In this document: positions 58,937 to 64,000 of the stretch, one piece after another
Position numbering within the stretch: the stretch's first letter is position 1
How the letters are laid out: each line of letters opens with the position of its first letter
Source of the DNA: Colocasia esculenta
Taxonomy: Eukaryota; Streptophyta; Magnoliopsida; Alismatales; Araceae
DNA length: 64,000 nucleotides
Direction: 5' to 3'
Assembly: GCA_014218235.1 (NCBI GenBank)
Contig: CM024761.1
Location: forward strand, 94,795,648-94,859,647
Program-made: the position numbers and the translations under genes
The notes under the pieces: model-generated
What the model was told of the DNA's origin: nothing
The model's database searches: none
Seen by the model: only the letters and a program-made list of their open reading frames with translations

Positions 58937-60822
58937 TTAGGGGTAGAATCTTTTAAGGTACAACCCATTCCATGGGTGAGAGAGCTCCTCACCATCGGCA
59001 TTAACTAGCCTATACGCGTTTCCTGGGTACACTTCCTTAACGACGTACGACCCTTCCCAGTTTGTTGACAGTTTGGACCTCGGACCTCCAGGTTTTATAA
59101 AAATTTGCTTCAAAACCATGTCTCCTTGTTGAAATTTGTGCTCAATCACTTTCTTTTGAAAAGACCTTGAGAGTCTATTTTGATATGAAAGAACATGATC
59201 GGCCGCAGCTAAACGCTGTTTGTCTAAGAGTTCTAGCTGTGTAAGCAACGCCTCCCGATGTTCGTCGGAATTAAGTTCTTTCTCCAGCTGAACTCTTAGT
59301 GAAGGAATGAGGATCTCATATGGACATACTGCCTCCATGCCATATGTGAGTGAGAACGGAGTTTGCCCAGTGGGCGTGTGGACGGAGGTGCGGTAGGCCC
59401 ACAGAACCTCGATCAATTTTTTTGGCCAATCAGCAAATTTATTAGACTCGCAAGTTTTCTTTAGAATTTTCAAAGGCATTTTGTTTGTGGCTTTGGCCTG
59501 GCCATTGCCCTACGGATAGTATGGAGACGAATGATGCAAGGAAATGTTGAATTTCTTACATAGGTCCTGAAGCTCTTGAGATATAAACTGAGGTCCATTG
59601 TCGGTGACGAGGCTGCTTGGTACTCCGAACCGCGCGATGATGTTCCTCATGATGAATCTGCATACGGTCGAGCCTTTGATCTCTGCAAATGCTTCTGCTT
59701 CGGCCCACTTGTTGACGTACTCAGTAGCAGTGAGATTGAAGGATTTTTGTTTATATGAGCATTAGGATCACCAAGAGGCCCGATGATATCAAAGGCCCAC
59801 ATGGAGAAAGGCCAAGGGGAAGATAGTGGATTCAAAGAGGAGGAGGGAGCATGGATTTTGTCGGCATAGATCTGGCATTTGATGCACCTACGAACGTAGA
59901 TGGCACAATCTTCTTCTAGGGTCGGCCAGTAGTAGCCCTGCCTAAGAATCTTCTTAGCCAACATTTGGCCATTCACATGCCCTCCACATTCACTGGAGTG
60001 GGACCCTTCCACTACCTTCCAAGCTTCTTCATCTGACAAACACCGGAGGAGCATTCCATTTAGAGCACGTCTGTAAAGCACTTGACCAATAAGGGTATAC
60101 CTGAACGCCGCTCTTTGGATGGATCGCTTATCCTCTACTTCAGCTTCTTCTGGGAATGTGCCGTCCTTGCAATACCGTTCAATCTCGTGGTACCATGGAC
60201 TTTCCTCTTCCACCATTTCTCCTAGCTCCACAAGCAATAACTCCTTTGCATCTTTTCCCTCTGCGTTCAAAATTAGAGAGCTCCTAAGGTTAACGAACCA
60301 AGGATCCTGAGTGGAGGGAGCCTCGACCCTTTGAACAATGATTGTCTCAACACTGCGGCTGAGGGGGGAGGAGAAAGATGAGGCTAACGATGTCAAAGCA
60401 TCGGCCAGGATGTTCTGAGAGCGAGGAGTATGGATGTAGATAAGTTGACGGAATTGCTTGGCTAGGAGTGTGACCAGATCCTGATAGGGCTTGAGTTTAG
60501 GGTCACGCGTGCGATAAGTGGAAAGGACTTGCCGAAGAATGAGTTGAGAGTCTCCTATGATCTTGAGATGATGTGCGCCTAAGAGATAGGCAAGCTTGAG
60601 ATCGGCAAGGAGTGCTTCATACTCGGAGATGTTGTTGGTGGCATGGAAATGGAGTTGATAGGCTAGAGGAATGGTGATCCCTTCTGGGGTGAGCAAGATA
60701 GCACCTATGCCCCATCCCCTAGAATTGAGAGCCCCATCGAAGTGGAGCGACTGAAGGCGCGTGACATTATTGATTGTGCACTTCCTTTGTCGAGAGTTTC
60801 GTGCAAGAATCAATATACTCAC
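58937..60822 (-). pseudogene. pol: Tat-like pol: RNase H (archaeal type) and integrase
   Basis: Minus strand. The first domain has LHFDGALNSRGWGIGAIL, NNISEYEALLADLKLAYLLG, GDSQLILRQV and NILADALTSLAS, the pattern of the additional RNase H found in Tat-lineage gypsy elements. Integrase follows with a zinc segment (H...CIKCQ), the core start MWAFDIIGPLGDPNAH, VTDNGPQF, then SSPYYP and GNGQAKATNK, and a C-terminus ending YLKRFYP. A one-base shift near 59741-59756 and an amber codon at 59510-59512 break it. The catalytic Glu in GQAEATNK is Lys here (codon 59492-59494). RT and earlier parts are cut off by the LTR at 60834. Confidence 0.88.
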
Positions 60823-62559
60823 CTTCTCTAAACTGTCTCACAGATATAAAATTTAAAAAAAGAACTCATACAGTGGTGAGAACAGGTCATATCCACAGAG
60901 AGGCTGAATAGAAGTTGAATTAAACTACTTTGACTTGAAATCTCTATCGACAATGCATTAAAAGTGAATATGTAAACACACCGATCCAATCCCTCACAAT
61001 CTTGACAAGTCAAACTTAATGAAAGAACAAGTGGAATTGAAATGAAAAGAAATTTGGTATCACTGTACCCTCACAGTTGAGGGATCAAATCGATAGACAG
61101 AAATCTTTAAAAGAAAACTTTCAAATCAATGTATCCCTAGAGCACAGGGGATGAACAATCAACAAGTATAACTCTCCACAAACACCGGATCATATCCTCA
61201 TAACTAAAGGATCGGAAAAAAAACCAGAACAAATAGAACAACAATTTACTGTCATCAAATCAGAATTCTAATACTATGAAAAAAACAGGAGGACGAACAA
61301 ATTAATGAGTTGAAAACAAAACTAAAACAACTTAGAAATCTTCACTAAATTAACCCCATCTTCTGCTATAACAGAGCTATGGACCTCGCATTCAAGTCTG
61401 GAGCAAACTCTAGAGCACAAGAGAAATGGAAAATGTCATTGGATCCTCCTTACGGCAGCCGAACTCTTCACAGAAGATGCAAAAGATAATTAAAACGCCT
61501 ACCTCTGCTCATAGCAAGAAGAAAACCTCAAGAATTAAAATCGCCCAGTTCCTCTTAGCAGTAGAACAAATTCTCACTCGATAAACAACAATGATTTCCC
61601 TCTCATCAGCATATACAAAAGGAAGAAGTAAACCAAGAAGTTGCAGTCGCCCTCTAGATAGATCTCTCAGCACATTGTACAGATGAAAGGAAGACTTTTC
61701 GAACTCATAAATTTGCACATAACAAACTAAAGAGCTGGAAGGAACGAACAATCGATCCTGGCAACCCCAACAGCAACTCCGGATCTGATCCCCCTCCCAA
61801 CAGCAAGCACAGCAGAAGGAAATAAAAACTCAAGAAAATCCCAATCGCTCTCCCAGCAGCCTCACGATCTCTCTCATAAAGCCAGCAGAAAGAAAGAAAT
61901 TGAAAACTTCTGAATCCTAGACTCCAATCTCTCTAACAAACCCCGAACCAACCAGTTAATCAGCACAGAAGAAGAGGAAGGAGAGAAGCCCTGTCTCCCA
62001 ACCCTGCAATCGAACCAAGAAAAAGAACAAATCAAATTCCCCAAAAATTCTAAACCCAACCCCCGATCTGTGGAATTCCTCAGCCCACGTCCTCACTAAT
62101 CCAGAATAGAAGAATAAAGCCTCCCCAATCCCTCTACAAAACTCCTCAATTCTAGCAGCAAAGAAGAAAGGTAAAATCGCATCCAACTCACAGCAACAGA
62201 ATTATCCAAAAAAAAATATGTTGAGCTCTGAAGAAAGAAAATTCTGAAAAAGAAAAAAAATAAAATCACCAAACTCCCCTGGAACCATCTGAACAGAAGA
62301 AAGAAAATTTGAAACCAATGCTCAATTCCTTCCCTACAGAAGCAGCAGAATAAATGTAGAGAAGAGATAAAAAAAAATTACAGAAGCAAAACCCTCCAAA
62401 CCCTCACAGTCACAGCTCTGATCTCAGAAAGAATAGGGAAAGAGAAACGAACTAAAAACCCAAAGTAATCAAAACCAGCCAACTCCTCTCCCTCCCTGCT
62501 CTGCTAAAAGGAAAAGTACAGAAAAAAATGACAAGACAATTCCCCAAAAACATGAATTG

Positions 62560-63310
62560 GCGAAGCCCTCGGCTCTGAGGACCTTGGGGTCCTCTAATAG
62601 GCTTCCAGGCGCATCTGCATCTCCCTGAATCCCTTCTTCCCGCCTTCGCTTCCCACAGCCGGTGGTTCGTACGGCAGAGCTCCATCCACCTCAGCTGACT
62701 CAGCGCACACACGCCACGTCGCTTCCTGGCGTAGCACCATCACACTAACCGCCTGGCCCGTCGTGCACGCACCTGCTCTGCACAAGCCCGCCATCGCGTC
62801 GACTTAGCTGACCACCCACAGCTCCTCCGCCACACAAGCACACCTCCACCATTGCGCTGGCCGAGCTCCAGCCGGCACCCAGATCCAGCCGCGCCGCACA
62901 ACCCTCACAGCAAACCGCCTAGCCGTACGGTCCTCGCGCACACCGGATGCTTTGCACGGACCAGGCCCTGATGGCCCAGATGCTAGCCCCTGCCGCTTCG
63001 CACGGGAGATCCGCTCAGCACACCATCTGCGCGCGCCGGATCCACACCACCGTAGTGCACCACCTCCAGCGCACCCAGCTGTGCGCTGCAACCAGATCAC
63101 CATCGCCAGCCATCAGCACGCCACCACGCCACAGCCGCTTGGCCTAGGCGCCTAGCCAACTCCAGCAGCTCTATCATCTAGATCCCCCATGCCCAACTCC
63201 ACATGCGGCAGTCCAGCTTCAGCACACTAGCCAGCCGCCTTGCATGCCCAAACCTGCTTCTGGGCGCCTCCAGATGCTTCTAGGAAGAACCCAATTTGCC
63301 CCAAATCGCC
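62560..63310 (-). other. GC-rich tract in the right-hand LTR
   Basis: About 750 bp of clearly higher GC than the AT-rich LTR around it. In the minus orientation it follows a (TTTA)n stretch that could serve as TATA, so it is probably the leader. No domain was recognised in any frame. Confidence 0.45.
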
Positions 63311-63377
63311 TTTGACCTGGTACGAAGAAAGGAAAACAAAATTTAAATGGAGTGTGTCTGGGGTTAGGTGGGGGTAT

Positions 63378-63405
63378 TTTATTTTTATTTATTTATTTAT
63401 TTAAT
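63378..63405. repeat. (TTTA)n microsatellite
   Basis: About six TTTA units. On the minus strand it reads as an ATAAATAAATAA run and may act as the TATA region of the LTR. Confidence 0.85.
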
Positions 63406-63759
63406 GGGATTGGATGGGGTATGTGGCTTGATAGTGTTGAGTGGGGTATTAAAACTGTTTAAATTTTATTTAAAAATTAAAATCTAGGTACTACTAAAAA
63501 TATTTACAAAAATAATATTGTAACAAGAATTATTTATTTACAACATTTATTTACAACGATTTCTTATGTACCTAATTTGTCAAAAACAGTGATTTATTGA
63601 ATCTAATGTGTATTCTAACCCATTCTTAACTAACATGTTCAAAAATTTATTCATAGATGAAATGAAAATTAAAGTCAGTGAGCATATTATTTATGGACAA
63701 CTGATGTCTAAACATAACTAAATGTGTGAAATTTAACTCAAAAAATTATGTAGTTATCA

Positions 63760-64000
63760 CTCCCCCCTACTTGAACATTGCTACTCCCTTAGCAATAAAA
63801 ATTACTCTAAATATAGGACTAGAAGATATAATGTCTCATGCTAAACAGTCATCATGTAAAAGATTAATGTAAAGACATGTCTTTCCTAATTGTAAAGGCT
63901 TATGGCAAGAAACTTGTGCACAAGTGGTAGCTTACTTAAGAGTTCACATCAGCCCTTCTGGAGCTCCTCTGCCTCAGCAGTATTCGAGATTAGATTGATT
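63760..64000 (-). mobile_element. 3' end of internal region of the right-hand element
   Basis: Begins with the polypurine tract complement and then AT-rich non-coding sequence to the window end. No gene seen. Confidence 0.5.

Larger units (their letters stand above)
60834..63759 (-). mobile_element. 3' LTR of a further minus-strand gypsy element
   Basis: Read on the minus strand it begins TGATAACTACATAATTT at 63759 and ends GTGAGACA near 60834. A purine tract (complement of CTCCCCCCTACTT, 63760-63772) adjoins its start, so it is a 3' LTR whose element continues past the right edge. The segment TCATATCCACAGAGAGG near 60887 resembles a common plant LTR-end motif. The left boundary is set by the loss of Tat homology and by the TG dinucleotide; no target duplication can be checked. 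Open frames inside are not credible genes. Confidence 0.6.

Noticed and set aside
62804..63155. Overlapping long ORFs on both strands in the GC-rich block
   Set aside because: Open frames on both strands are expected from high GC; no domain or start context supports a gene.

Overview
This is a nuclear plant (angiosperm) window made almost entirely of nested LTR retrotransposons. The evidence is plant-specific lineages (Tekay-type chromovirus, Sirevirus-type Ty1/copia, Tat-type Ty3/gypsy with an extra RNase H), primer sites matching initiator tRNA-Met, 5-bp target duplications and plant mobile domain (PMD) genes. The species cannot be named. No bacterial-type operon, tRNA or rRNA gene was seen. 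The layout suggests heterochromatin of a large genome.

The oldest layer is a minus-strand Tat-like element. Its 3' LTR lies at 1-862 and 40492-41002, its polypurine tract at about 41003-41020, and its RNase H/integrase at 58937-60822. Between pol and the 3' LTR it carries two intron-containing PMD genes on the opposite strand (42372-43759 plus 55101-55197, and 55589-57661). A Tekay chromovirus (863-40491, TSD GAGAG) entered the Tat LTR. A 4.1-kb solo LTR (2213-6314, TSD CCCAC) then entered the Tekay 5' LTR, and Sirevirus I (15163-38519, TSD ACCCC) entered its 3' LTR. Sirevirus I was itself hit by a 2.9-kb chromovirus-like solo LTR in pol (18752-21634) and by a gag-only Tekay derivative in its third ORF (26932-35927, minus, TSD ATATG). 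Sirevirus II (43760-55095, minus, TSD GACGT) split the first PMD gene. A further minus-strand LTR (about 60834-63759) truncates the Tat pol and runs off the right edge.

No protein-coding ORF is fully intact. Many disabling changes look like C-to-T transitions (CAG to TAG, CAA to TAA, CGA to TGA), as expected from cytosine methylation. Several long frames stay open apart from such stops.

The strongest unexplained signal is cis-regulatory. Both Sireviruses carry pairs of the palindrome CTGTCGACAG, with starts 20-22 bp apart and larger gaps near whole helical turns. These sit just upstream of the TATA box, inside gag, in the post-pol spacer and before ORF3. The Tekay LTRs and the 2.9-kb solo LTR carry arrays of the related word TGTCGC, also with 21-22 and about 32 bp steps. 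GTCGCGAC-type clusters lie before both PMD genes and in the Tat LTR. A shared TGTCG half-site therefore recurs in unrelated lineages.
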